Positions 43,041-53,600 of a stretch of DNA of 59,156 nt are shown here, one piece after another. Position 1 is the first letter of the stretch. Each line of letters begins with the position of its first letter. The position numbers and the translations under genes were made by a program. A model generated the notes under the pieces. That model was given only the letters and a program-made list of their open reading frames with translations, was not told the origin of the DNA and made no database searches. The stretch is from CAKRPJ01 sp934376955 (lineage in GTDB: Bacteria > Bacillota > Clostridia > Lachnospirales > Lachnospiraceae), in NCBI GenBank assembly GCA_934376955.1, contig CAKRPJ010000013.1:1-59156 (forward strand), read 5' to 3'.

Positions 43041-44933
43041 TCATCCTGCTCCCGGTACCGCGACCGGTATCTCCGGTTCCTGTGGTTTTGTTTCCTGAGC
43101 TATAGTTTCCTGTCCATCTTCGGATGCTGCTGCTTCGGCTGATTCCGGTGATTCCGTGGAAGGCTCTCTCGCCTCATCCAGTTCTTTCTTAGGAGTCAAC
43201 AGTATTCCGTTTCGGAATTCCCCTTCCTCAAACACTTTACCGGTGGCCGGATCATATCGGACTCCGCTTCCGGAATACTCACCCAGCTGAAAACGGCCCT
43301 CATATACTTTTGCACCGTCCGGATTGTACTCTGTTCCGTCTCCGTCATAAACATCCTCACGAAAACCGCCTTCATAGATCAATGCCTTCGTCTTCGGATC
43401 ATATTCTTTTCCGGTGCCTTCCTTTTTCCCTTTCAGGAAGCTGCCTTCATAGATCAGGTTCTGAGATTCTGCATCATACAGGCGTCCGTTTCCACTATAT
43501 TCATCCTTTTCAAAGTCGCCTTCATAGACCAGGTTCCCCTTCTGGTATTTTTTCCCCTGTCCTTCGCAGATTCCGTTTACCCAGTCGCCTTCATAAAGGA
43601 GCTCTCCCTGATCATACAGGCAGCCGTTTCCGTCATATTCCCCGGCTTTAAAGCTTCCTTTAAAAAGAACCTGCTCCTCACGATAGAGTGTTCCGCTTCC
43701 GGAATACTCACCTTGCTGAAATTCTCCCTCATACAGAAGCTTTCCGGCTTCATACAGGCGGCCGCTTCCTTCATATTTTCCTTCGTGGAATTTTCCGTCA
43801 TAAAGGATTTCTCCGGCTTCATACAAGATTCCGTTTCCCTCGTATTCCCCTTTCTGAAACTCTCCCTCATATAAAACCTGTCCGTCCTCATACAGGGTAC
43901 CTGTCCCCTCATATTTACCTTCCAAGATCTCTCCGCTATACTTAATTTGTCCCTTTTCATCATAGAGAGTCGTCCGGCCGGAAACCAGCTCACCATCCTC
44001 GTAGGTACCCCAGCTTACCGGGCTTTTCCCTTCTTTGTACTGCTTTCCTTCTCCCTGAGGGATCCCGGCCGAAAACATTCCGGAATATACCTTATTTCCA
44101 TTTTGATACAGGGTGCCCTTTCCGTCATACTTCCCCTTCAGGAAAGCTCCCTCATAGAGGAGCTCTCCTGCTTTTTCATAGAGAGTTCCCATTCCGCTAT
44201 AGCTTCCGTCTTCAAAGCTGCCTTCATAAAGCAGCGTTCCGTCGGCATTATATAAGCTCCCGTTTCCACTGTATTTCCCGTCAGAAAAGCTGCCTTCATA
44301 TTCCGGATTTCCGTTTTCAAAATAGAGAGTTCCCTTCCCCTCAAACCGGTTTCGGGAAAACTCGCCGTTGTATTCTATATTTCCGTCAGGATAAAACAAT
44401 GTTCCGATCCCTTCGTACATCTCATTTTCAAACTGCCCTTTATATAGCAGGTTTCCGTCGTAATCAAACAATGTGCCGTTCCCGCTGATCCTTCCATCGG
44501 TAATAGGCCCCTTATATAACAGGATCCCACTGTCCGGATCGATCAGCTTGACCTTTCCTGTATAGCCATACTGCGCTTCTGTATTGATCGGTATGGTCTT
44601 CCATAAAAACTTTGCGGTTATGATGGGATGAAGAAATTTAAAATACAGGATCGGCAGCAATATGATCAGAATAAGAATCGCTGCAATCAGTTTTTTCGCT
44701 GCATAATATCTTCCCACCGGAACGTATTCTTTTAATGACTCCGGTTTCTTTGAAACAGCCTTTTTAACCTCAGTCTGCACATCCGTGACAACAGTATTTA
44801 CCAGTGTATTCGGATTTGACAATCGGCGGAATTTCAGGCGCAGCGCAGCAAAGGGACGTACTAATACCCGAAGGATCCTTCTCCATCCATACTGCATCGT
44901 TTTTTTCCAGTCGAAATCATTTATAAAACGCAT
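43041..44933 (-). CDS. Membrane-anchored MORN-repeat protein in the CIS locus
   Basis: A 630-aa protein. A basic cytoplasmic N-terminus (1-80) precedes one transmembrane helix (about 81-100, KKLIAAILILIILLPILYF). From about 138 to 578 there are roughly 19 MORN repeats (typical unit YEGEFQKGEYEGNGILY), then an acidic Pro/Glu tail (TESPESAEAAASEDG). With positives inside, the repeats should be outside the membrane. MORN repeats form elongated protein- or lipid-binding rods. A long surface rod within a CIS operon could tether the particle to the membrane or wall. The gene is six bases after the kinase-like gene, which also has a membrane helix. Confidence 0.78.
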   Translation of the reverse strand: MRFINDFDWKKTMQYGWRRILRVLVRPFAALRLKFRRLSNPNTLVNTVVTDVQTEVKKAVSKKPESLKEYVPVGRYYAAKKLIAAILILIILLPILYFKFLHPIITAKFLWKTIPINTEAQYGYTGKVKLIDPDSGILLYKGPITDGRISGNGTLFDYDGNLLYKGQFENEMYEGIGTLFYPDGNIEYNGEFSRNRFEGKGTLYFENGNPEYEGSFSDGKYSGNGSLYNADGTLLYEGSFEDGSYSGMGTLYEKAGELLYEGAFLKGKYDGKGTLYQNGNKVYSGMFSAGIPQGEGKQYKEGKSPVSWGTYEDGELVSGRTTLYDEKGQIKYSGEILEGKYEGTGTLYEDGQVLYEGEFQKGEYEGNGILYEAGEILYDGKFHEGKYEGSGRLYEAGKLLYEGEFQQGEYSGSGTLYREEQVLFKGSFKAGEYDGNGCLYDQGELLYEGDWVNGICEGQGKKYQKGNLVYEGDFEKDEYSGNGRLYDAESQNLIYEGSFLKGKKEGTGKEYDPKTKALIYEGGFREDVYDGDGTEYNPDGAKVYEGRFQLGEYSGSGVRYDPATGKVFEEGEFRNGILLTPKKELDEAREPSTESPESAEAAASEDGQETIAQETKPQEPEIPVAVPGAG

Positions 44934-44938
44934 ATCTC

Positions 44939-45835
44939 CTACTCTCCCGTCTGTCCACCGTCATCCGCTTGGGTGGTTTCTCCGATCGTTAACGTTCCGA
45001 TCGATCGATAATTGACCGCCTCCTCCGCTTTGTAAGAGGGGTAGCGGATCGTATAGATCAGATATCCGATCAATGCCCCCAGCACTGCGATCAAAAGAAT
45101 ATATTTTAAAACAGAACAGAGCTTTTTGATCCGCTTCCACATCCTAAAGCCCCATCCGTCTGGTTTTATTTCTCCTCTGTCCTTAAGCTCTTTTGCCTTA
45201 CCGGCTGCCGTCTCAAATTCCTTCAGACATGCGGTCAATCCCGGAAATGCCTCCGTTCTCAGCTTTTCCAAAAAATCTTCTATCGGGGGACAGGAATGCT
45301 GTTCCAGCTCTTGTCGGAATATCGTGCAGAATATTGCATGCAGCCGTTTTGAAACCTCATTCGCTGTCAGATCATCAAAGCGATCCGGTTCCTTCAGTTG
45401 ATACAGAAAACGGATCTCCCCGTTTTCTCCTGCCAACAGATTCCCTTCTTCCAGTGCCTCATATTGAAAATAGAGCGGAAGATTCAAGAAGATAAGCCTC
45501 TTTAAAATATTTCCGGCCAGCACGAGGCGTTCCTCAAAACCGGCATCTGCCGAAAGCCTCTCGGAAAGCCGTACATATTCATAATAACGAAATACGAGGT
45601 AAAGATATCCGTCGCGCGGAAAATATTCCAGAAAATCTTCAAACGGCGTATTCTCCTTCTGCCTCGCGAGAAATGGCAAATACTTATATATGTCTTCTCT
45701 CTGCTTCAGGACGAGCAGCATACATTTTCCTTCCTGCGGATGTTTTTCATCTCTTGCGATCATGATGTCCATCCGTTCGCCGGACTCTGTTATCTGAAGA
45801 ATTTCATAATCTCTGTTCAGCGTCTGAATCCGCAT
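44939..45835 (-). CDS. Membrane-anchored kinase-like protein, apparently a pseudokinase
   Basis: A 298-aa protein with a kinase-like pattern: a beta-3-like LLVLK (Lys44), a hinge-like YLYLVFRYYEYVRLSERL (78-95) and a catalytic-loop-like ALEEGNLLAGENGEIRFL (127-144). The HRD aspartate is replaced (sequence EALEEGN instead of HRDLKPEN), and no DFG was found, so catalysis is unlikely. Helices follow, then a basic segment and one transmembrane helix (about 243-263) with a short outside tail. The closest idea I have is the cytosolic pseudokinase EssB/YukC of type VII secretion, which has the same layout. That resemblance is by design only and was not tested by alignment. Confidence 0.55.
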   Translation of the reverse strand: MRIQTLNRDYEILQITESGERMDIMIARDEKHPQEGKCMLLVLKQREDIYKYLPFLARQKENTPFEDFLEYFPRDGYLYLVFRYYEYVRLSERLSADAGFEERLVLAGNILKRLIFLNLPLYFQYEALEEGNLLAGENGEIRFLYQLKEPDRFDDLTANEVSKRLHAIFCTIFRQELEQHSCPPIEDFLEKLRTEAFPGLTACLKEFETAAGKAKELKDRGEIKPDGWGFRMWKRIKKLCSVLKYILLIAVLGALIGYLIYTIRYPSYKAEEAVNYRSIGTLTIGETTQADDGGQTGE

Positions 45836-45898
45836 GGCCCCTCCTCATCTGCTGCAGATCACGACCTGCGTGACCGGCAGCTTCTTTCCGCGTTCTTT

Positions 45899-47638
45899 TT
45901 ACTCTGCATCACGAACCACTACATAAATGGATGCGCGAAGCTCATTATATATGGTACTGACGGCTGTGATCTCGAAAATTCCTTCTTCGTTCGGAGCCGT
46001 ATATTTTCCGTCTTTATCAATGGTTCCACCGTTTTCTTCCCGAATGCTCCAGCTTACCGGTGTCGGATCGACTCCACGAAACTCTGTTTCCAGATAACAG
46101 GATTCTTTCGTCTTAAGATACCGGATATCCGGACGGATAAGGAGTGCCATCTTTTCTGTGTCATGTACTTTTTCTTTTGCATCCCGGATAGCAGTCCAGT
46201 TTACCCGTACATATCGATTCATGGTCGGTTCCACCAGACGCATACCGATCCGGAAGGTTCCGGCTTTTGCATCTGCTTTTGCAGCCAGCTCAGCCCGAAA
46301 CGGCGCCTCCTCCGGAAATACCTCCGGTGAGCCATAGATAACAGGATCATCGTCCCGGACACTCATGCAGGCCCCCAAAATGATCGTCACATTTCCCAGT
46401 CCCAGGTCGTGCGAAATCTCCTCTGAGAAAAACCTCTGTCCGGTACTGCCTCCTAATCCCAGATCAAAGATCACATGACCGGTAGCCACCGTCGCTCCGG
46501 TTTTTTCATCCGATCTTTCCGGTTTTTTCGATTCCTTATCCGGCTTTGCAAACGGTAAGTCAGTTTCCTTTTTCTGCCTTCTGCCAAGCTTCTCCATAAT
46601 GTCCGCCAGAACATTGTTAAATACAAGCTGTTTAAAGGGCATTGGCTCAACGCGGTCGATAAGATAGGAGTCTCCTGCGCGAAGGACATAGATTCTGGCC
46701 AGATAGATGCTCTGTTGATAATTATTCTGTACGATATCCTCCATCGCACTCCGATAATAATGGTTCAGCACTTCATCTGCCACCGATCCCCGGATCAGGT
46801 GGACGGTCTGTTTCAATGCCGCAGATACTTCAGTTTCTCTGCCTCCTAAAATCAGGCGAAAGCTTCCCTTTTCCATCCCGGCTGTTCCGTCCGTCTGCAC
46901 AGCCGACTTTGCCTTTACCGCGTACCGGATCTCATACCTGTCAGCTTTTTCATGTTTATCTTCATCAAAAGAAACCGTCATACGGTCACAGCCTTCATGC
47001 TCCAGGCAGACAAGATCCAGATCATACGAAAAACCGATCGACTGACCCTGCCCCATATTTTCAACCAGAATACGGATATCAAAGCTGCTGCCGGCTTCCG
47101 CATAAGCAGGCATTGTCTGGGTGATCTTTATTCCCTTTCCAATGTATACGATCGATGCGTTTTCATAAAATGCATCATCTGACAATACAGCCTCTGAGGG
47201 CTCACGATCCGTTACACTCAGCTCGTAGCCTTCCAGATAACGGTTATACTCGACCTTACTCTCCCCCGTTACATTATGGACCGGCTCACGTTCCGTTTCC
47301 TTATAATCCATACAGAGATACAGATACTTTTTTTCATTTTCATTTTTTGTAAAGGAATCAAATCCATCGATCATCGACAGCTTTCTGACTGCCGGCATAT
47401 CTACGACAATCTCTCTCCCCGAGAAATCGAGAGCCAGTCCCGGCTCCACAGAGATCGTCATATCATCGATGGGCACCACATTTAGGCCGCAGACGACCCC
47501 GCTCCCATATAAAAACCGATTCAGCACGCGTCTTTTATTATTCATATATCTCTGCTCGGTCTCAAAATCGTCTACGGTGAGCAGCTTTCCATAAAAGTAT
47601 TTGTTCCTCTCAAACGGGAAGTATTTCATATTTTTCAT
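45899..47638 (-). CDS. Large CIS-associated protein with N-terminal YGKLLTVDDF motif and C-terminal Ig-like domain
   Basis: A 579-aa soluble protein. The N-terminus has a strongly patterned stretch, NKYFYGKLLTVDDFETEQRY then NRFLYGSGVVCGL (about 12-56), that I associate with proteins next to tail protein I in Gram-positive CIS loci. The middle has beta domains (GSSFDIRILVENMGQ like a CARDB fold), and the last ~70 residues look like a bacterial Ig domain (NGGTIDKDGKYTAPNEEG). It sits where a fibre gene (Afp13) would be but has no fibre-like repeats. A baseplate or spoke role is possible; function is unknown. Confidence 0.6.
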   Translation of the reverse strand: MKNMKYFPFERNKYFYGKLLTVDDFETEQRYMNNKRRVLNRFLYGSGVVCGLNVVPIDDMTISVEPGLALDFSGREIVVDMPAVRKLSMIDGFDSFTKNENEKKYLYLCMDYKETEREPVHNVTGESKVEYNRYLEGYELSVTDREPSEAVLSDDAFYENASIVYIGKGIKITQTMPAYAEAGSSFDIRILVENMGQGQSIGFSYDLDLVCLEHEGCDRMTVSFDEDKHEKADRYEIRYAVKAKSAVQTDGTAGMEKGSFRLILGGRETEVSAALKQTVHLIRGSVADEVLNHYYRSAMEDIVQNNYQQSIYLARIYVLRAGDSYLIDRVEPMPFKQLVFNNVLADIMEKLGRRQKKETDLPFAKPDKESKKPERSDEKTGATVATGHVIFDLGLGGSTGQRFFSEEISHDLGLGNVTIILGACMSVRDDDPVIYGSPEVFPEEAPFRAELAAKADAKAGTFRIGMRLVEPTMNRYVRVNWTAIRDAKEKVHDTEKMALLIRPDIRYLKTKESCYLETEFRGVDPTPVSWSIREENGGTIDKDGKYTAPNEEGIFEITAVSTIYNELRASIYVVVRDAE

Positions 47639-47659
47639 TGGCTCTGTTCCTTTCTTTTA

Positions 47660-48778
47660 TCACTGCCCGATCTTTGAAAAATGCATGGAGGATGATCCAT
47701 CCAGCCGCATCGGCCGATATTCTCCAAGCCGGCTGTTGATTCCCAGATAGGTGTGCTGATCCAGAAAAACGTATGGTTTCAGCAGTATGACCCGGCATTC
47801 TATATGGGCAGGAACCGCATGTATAGCGATACGGACAAGGGTTTTATATTCCTTCTGACCCTCACTCTGACCGGTATGGATCAGAACGGTCACCGAATAG
47901 GGACTATCTCCGTACAGCTTTTTCAGCTGCCTGATTTTTTCCGGTTCCCCACTATTCTGCAAATGATGATGTTCCACTATATATACCTCGCATCGGCAAT
48001 AAAGCTTCAGCATTTCCTTCAGGTACTCCGAGGTTCCCCGGATGCGATACAGGCGAAGTGCATTTTTTAAAAGATAACGCAGCTGTTCTTCATTCCATGC
48101 CGGAATGTCCTCGATGGACAGCCAGCCGGCCATCCAGGAAAGGAAGTCCGCACCGGCACTGTCCGGATCGAAGAATCCGGGACTATGATCGATTTCTTCC
48201 GTCATCTCCTCATATATGCTCTGAAAGATCCCAAGATATCGTTCCAGAAAATCCTTGCTTCTTTGGTTTCCCTGATAGACCTCCGGAAGCCATGAGATCC
48301 AGCTTTGCTTTGGAAAATCAATTCGGATCCCGGATATGCCGTCAAAATCACCGGCTGCACCTCCGGCTTCGATCAAAAACCAGAGATAACGTCCCCGGAC
48401 GTCATATAGCAGGACATCATTCTCTCCCTTTATCAGCCTCGCCTGACAGCGCTTCATCCGGTATTTCTTTTCCTCCAATGAAATATTTTGATCTGCAATA
48501 CATTCATCCGCAGCCTGGCTTCCATTCTCCCAATCGAGCATACGGCTGTCACTGCTGTAAATGGTCATATTCCATCCACCGGTGGTTCCGGGCTGAAAGA
48601 CTCTTAACCGATGCCAGAGCATTTCTGTTTCCCTGCTGTCAAGAACTCTCGAGAAAAACCATCCTGCTCCTTTGCCGTCCAGCTTTAAGACCCCGTCCTG
48701 AAGTATCAAGCCATCGGCGGTTCCCCTCCGGTAATCCATTGGTTTGTTAAATATAATGTACTTTCTATCCTCGCTCAT
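47660..48778 (-). CDS. Phage tail protein I-like baseplate component
   Basis: A 372-aa protein. The second half matches the P2 tail protein I type found in CIS baseplates: WISWLPEVYQGNQRSKDFLE, IDHSPGFFDPDSAGADFLS, WMAGWLSIED, LYRIRGTSEYLKEMLKLYC. The first ~160 residues are beta-rich. The gene follows the second baseplate-J gene, as gpI follows gpJ in phage P2 and XkdU follows XkdT in PBSX. It should connect the baseplate wedge to outer parts. Confidence 0.82.
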   Translation of the reverse strand: MSEDRKYIIFNKPMDYRRGTADGLILQDGVLKLDGKGAGWFFSRVLDSRETEMLWHRLRVFQPGTTGGWNMTIYSSDSRMLDWENGSQAADECIADQNISLEEKKYRMKRCQARLIKGENDVLLYDVRGRYLWFLIEAGGAAGDFDGISGIRIDFPKQSWISWLPEVYQGNQRSKDFLERYLGIFQSIYEEMTEEIDHSPGFFDPDSAGADFLSWMAGWLSIEDIPAWNEEQLRYLLKNALRLYRIRGTSEYLKEMLKLYCRCEVYIVEHHHLQNSGEPEKIRQLKKLYGDSPYSVTVLIHTGQSEGQKEYKTLVRIAIHAVPAHIECRVILLKPYVFLDQHTYLGINSRLGEYRPMRLDGSSSMHFSKIGQ

Positions 48779-48799
48779 CCGGCACTCCCATCTGCCCGT

Positions 48800-50632
48800 T
48801 TATCCCACATAGGATACACTGAGCTGAATCTGTTCCAATACAGCAAGTCCCTCCGGTGGAAGAAACACATCTCCGTTTATATTGCGGCGGATCCCCTGGC
48901 CTGCTGCATCGATCGTGAGTGACCGGATCCGGCCGACCCCCTGCATTCCATCAATAAATCCGTACAGGCCGCTGTGTAAGATCGGACTCCCAAAATCAGA
49001 ACAAAACTCTTTAAAATACTCCTGTATCTTTTCCTTTAAATATTTCTCCATATCACGGTACCATGCCGCCAGCTCCAGATCCCCATAGATCCGGATTTTT
49101 ATATATTCCGGCTCCACGACCTTAAATTCTGTTCCCAGTAGACATCGCTTTTCCATGAAAGAGAGTATATTGTTTCTATATATCCGGCTGAGTCCCGGAC
49201 ACTTATCTTTTGAGCATGGCTTAACCGCTGCAACGACCCGGTTCCGCTCCCAATCCGTCTTAACGATCTTAGCCCGCTCGATCAAAAGTCCCGGTGTCTG
49301 CGTTACCAGCTTCTCATAATCCCTCTCCGTAACAGCCGAATATTGCTGTGCCAGCTCTGCTCCAAACCGTGCAAAGCAGCTTTGAGCAGATTCTGCATCG
49401 GCACCGCTGGTCACATCTTCAAAATTCCATGCCTTAAATACATCCTCATTTTCCGGATGTATCCTGCCTTTTTTTACATTGCCGTGGATTCCTTCGGTGC
49501 GGCAAAGCCCCTTAAGCTTTATCCATCCTTCCGGAGCCAATCCGTGAAATCCGTCACCAAAGCAGATATTTCCCTGCTCCTCCACGGTAAAATGCCTGTC
49601 CTCCGGGCCGGATGCTGCAAAATCCTCTACCCGCACCCAGTCCTCAAAGCTTCCGGGATTCTCCGGATCTTCCGCTTCAATTTCAACCTCACTGGGGATC
49701 ACTCCCTTAATTTCCAACGAGAAGCTCTGTCCCGGAAATCCGGTTCCCTCGCCGAGAAGCTGTTCCGTTATTCTTTCCTTCTGTAAAAGCTCCACCGGAT
49801 TGAGATAGATCTGCGAAAGGATCGGTGCCGCATCATACTCTCCTTCAGAAAAAACGAAACGCAGCTTTTGCATCCTTTTTCCCTCTAAAGCCTCCGGGGT
49901 CCGGATCCGCAGGATCCCGCTGTATAAAAATGCATACGTATCGTCTCTTTCGATTTCGCAGTCCTGCCATACTGCCGGAGCACTTTCATTCATCTCCTCT
50001 TGCAGGCATTCTGCCCGGATCCCGACAAAGGGTTCAAATTCCGAAGAAACGGGATTTCGTTTCATATTCGGATCCTCAAGAAGCTTAAAATAAAAGCCAT
50101 ATAGCTTTCCGCCCATCAGGCCGGGGACAAAATCAAGCTCGATAAAATTCTCAGTCTCCGGTCTTTCCGAAAACACCGGAAGCCTCCATGAAGCATCTTC
50201 TTCATTCCATATTCGTTCCGTAAAATGATCGCTGCTTCTTGTACTCCCTGTTACAACCTTTTGCAGCTTACCTGCATACAGATCGACCCTTTCTTTCGCC
50301 AAAAACGGGATGTCGCCTGCACTAAAGCTTGTATCTGCCTCGAGTGTTGTTTCTTCTTTTACCGGATAGCAGGAAACCACCGCCTTTGCCGGACAGATTT
50401 CTTTTCTTCGGAGCCCGAGAAGTTTCAAATAAACAGCCTCATTCTTTAATCCGATCTGGTCTAAATGGAAATCCTGAACCTCCTTTAACCATGCAAATAA
50501 TTCCAGTAAGGCGATCCCGGAATCATTATCATTAAAATTTGTCCATTCCGGAAACAGAAGCGGGATTCGTTTTCTGGCTTTTTCAAAAATCTCCTGAAAT
50601 GTATCATTATCCAAACGTATCGTGGGGATCAA
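48800..50632 (-). CDS. Baseplate J-like protein 2 (Afp12-like)
   Basis: A 610-aa wedge protein of the baseplate J type. The N-terminus TNFNDNDSGIALLELFAWLKE and the repeated domain from about residue 410 (YSAVTERDYEKLVTQTPG, ERAKIVKTDWERNRVVAAVKP, FGSPILHSGLYGFIDGMQGV) are characteristic. It is shorter than the first J protein but complete. Its start overlaps the end of the 1001-aa J gene by four bases. Two J-like wedge proteins, as here, are the rule in Afp/PVC-type systems. Confidence 0.87.
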   Translation of the reverse strand: MIPTIRLDNDTFQEIFEKARKRIPLLFPEWTNFNDNDSGIALLELFAWLKEVQDFHLDQIGLKNEAVYLKLLGLRRKEICPAKAVVSCYPVKEETTLEADTSFSAGDIPFLAKERVDLYAGKLQKVVTGSTRSSDHFTERIWNEEDASWRLPVFSERPETENFIELDFVPGLMGGKLYGFYFKLLEDPNMKRNPVSSEFEPFVGIRAECLQEEMNESAPAVWQDCEIERDDTYAFLYSGILRIRTPEALEGKRMQKLRFVFSEGEYDAAPILSQIYLNPVELLQKERITEQLLGEGTGFPGQSFSLEIKGVIPSEVEIEAEDPENPGSFEDWVRVEDFAASGPEDRHFTVEEQGNICFGDGFHGLAPEGWIKLKGLCRTEGIHGNVKKGRIHPENEDVFKAWNFEDVTSGADAESAQSCFARFGAELAQQYSAVTERDYEKLVTQTPGLLIERAKIVKTDWERNRVVAAVKPCSKDKCPGLSRIYRNNILSFMEKRCLLGTEFKVVEPEYIKIRIYGDLELAAWYRDMEKYLKEKIQEYFKEFCSDFGSPILHSGLYGFIDGMQGVGRIRSLTIDAAGQGIRRNINGDVFLPPEGLAVLEQIQLSVSYVG

Positions 50633-53600
50633 TCTGACACACCTCCTGTCGTAATATCGATCTGATGCTTTCCTTCGATGACAGTTGCGAATGAATACGC
50701 AGCAGTTTCATCCGGATCCAGCTCCAGCTTTTTTCCGTTTCTTTCCAGCTCCATGATAAGGCGCAGCTTTGTCACCATCCTGACCCCCGAAACCCGGCGG
50801 ATCTCATTCAATATCTGGTTTCGGTTCGGAAGAATTCCTATGTCCCATCCATGCCCTTTAAAATTTCCTTTCATCGGATCGAGAAACTGGTGCAATACAT
50901 TCAGAACCTGCTGTCTTGTTTCCAGTATCTGGTTCATATCCGATACAAGGATCTCTGCTTTTACCGAAACCGTCGCAAATTCCGGTTCCATGATCCTAAA
51001 CTGTCCGCTTTCTAAAAGAGAAACCGGAAGCTTATCCTTCAAATAATTCATGCATTCACGGCTGATCTGATAAAAGTTTTCCCGTTCTGTTTCATGATTA
51101 CGGATCAGAAGTACCAGCCGGATCATGCCCGGGCCGGGGAAACACTTTGCACGCAGGATACTGCCGCTGCTTTCCAAAGCCAGAGCTTCATAATCTCCCG
51201 CTGTGACTGCCCGTCTTCGATGCCGCAGTGCCCGTCCCTGTCTTACGATCGCCATCTCAACTGTTTCCTGATCCGTACCTCCTGACAAGGGCAGCGGATT
51301 CATCACCTGATTTACAAAACCATAGGTTTCACGGAAGCGGGTGATCGCTCCGGCTGCTGCATTTCCACGCTTTCCGCCGCCTGAACGATATTCCACACGG
51401 ATCGAATTTCCATCACACGCGTCCGGTATCCTTCCATGTACTCCGTCTGAAAAGCTTAAGCTTCCCTGATCCCGATCCAATATGTAATGACGATCCTCGG
51501 CATTCGAGGCTGCAAAATTCTCCTGCTCCTCCCACCTGATCCATACATGACCGGCTGTCCCGTCCTGCGACTTTTCGGTGCGGATCTCGATCTGTTCTCT
51601 CAGCCTTGTAAGTTCTTCCTCTGAATATATCCTCTGTTCCTTAACCCATACCTCTGCTCTCGTAATATGGCCGGAGGAGAGCATAAACTTAGCATTTTTT
51701 TCATTGGCCTCGATTGAGAATACTTCCGCTTCCTTCGTTTCTTCCGCCGTGATCTCTGTCGCGTTCATCCAGATCGACCGGATCACCGTATGAAGCGTAT
51801 CCTCATCCTCTCCCTTCTGGTTACGGATCCGGATCCAGAAGCTCTGCCTGCCCCATAGCTTAGTATTCATAAAATCTGAATTTCCCAGCAGAGTCACGAT
51901 CCCTGTCCTCTCAAATCCATCCGTCCCGTCGATCAGATTTAACGGCTGCCACCCGCTTCGGCTGAAATACTCGTAATGCAGCAGCTTATCCGACTGCCTT
52001 CCTCCTGCTATCTGAAACAGGATCCGGATCGGCCATCGTTCAAATTCCTGTGTAAAACCTAGGTAAAGAGTTTCCTCTGTTTCCTGCAGTTTCAAAAACG
52101 GCTTCAGACTTTTTCCTGTTTTAAAATAATCCTCCGGTCGAATCCGTTCCGACTGTAAAGCATTTCTGTACTCTAAAAGCTCCGGAACCGGAAATGGCGC
52201 CCGGTAGCTATATTCAAACGCTGTATTTCGCAAAACAGGGGTAATATACTGCCCATTCCAACGATACTGATTGTTCATTTTCAGGATCCTTGCACGGATA
52301 TAATAGCCTTCTACCGACTGGATCAAAACCGGAGTAAGATCCTTAGGACACTCAAACGTTATTTCTGTATTTTTTTCCAGCTGGTCGGATGCAGCCCGGA
52401 AAATTCCGGAATACCGGTCACTTTGCGGAAGCTTTCTCCAGTCATAGCCGTTATAGTATTCCCATATCACTTCATCGATCCCAATATCATACTCCGGATC
52501 CGGAATAAAATCTGATCGTTTCATGATCAACTTCCAATCCCGTTTCCGCTCCTGCCCATACGTTTCTGTTGGGATCCTGAAAAAGCTCATCTGAAATGAA
52601 AGAGTGATCTGGGCCTGCTTTTGGGAAAGTGCCTGTTCCGATGAGAAGTAAACCTCCTCATATAACCCCATCTGTTCGCCAAAAGGCAGATATTCTCCTC
52701 TTTGTTCGATTCCGCCTGCAAAAATAACATCCGGCTCACTTCTTCCGCTATCCGGATCCAGACAGATATCTTCTAATTCCAGATTGCAAAGTCTTGATAT
52801 ATCCTTACAGCGGATCCGGATCCAGTAATTTTCTGTGTCATTGATCTCACAGCGTTCCATTTCCGGTTGGTGTTCCTCTTTATATAAATGGATCTCTCCA
52901 CGCTCCGCTTTGGCCGTCACAGCGGCAAAGGGTTCAAAATGTTCACCTGTTGAATATTCAAATACTGCACACTCCGGATCAGCCAATGCGCGCAAAATCT
53001 CTGCCTCGACCATCCTTTTTCTGCTTCTCGTCAATTTCAGGCGGATCGTTCCTGATCTTTTAAGGAAGAAGGCATAGCTATGGGCCAGATACAGCACATG
53101 CTCCTGCATATTTTCCCCGCATTCTTTAAATAATGAAAATGCTCCGGGTGCCTCTTTTTCTCCTTCCCCTGCTGAATAGATTTGGTAAATTCCATCTTTT
53201 TGTGGCAGCACCTGGATCAGGTCTCCGATTTCGGAGGGCGTTACATATACGTCATTGCGGGTTTCGAAGACGATATCCTCTCCCTGTTCTCCCTGTTCTT
53301 CTTCGGCTCTTGCCAGTAATCCGGTTCCACGGCGGATGTCAGTTCCTTCCGTTTCCTGATTGACAAGCCCGAAAACAGCATATCCTTTGGCCGGACGTGC
53401 CGCCATGAGCTCTGTTCCTGCACACCGGAAAAAATCCAGCATGTTCTTTCGTGGAAGCTGAGCATATTTTTTTAATGTGTCCTCATGCATTCCTGCAAAT
53501 AAGAGTGCCAATGCCGTACCGCCGTCCGGATTATCCGGATCCATGCGCCACTCCGGAGTATAGGAAGACGCACGTTTTTTAATTGTTTCTAATAAGTTCT

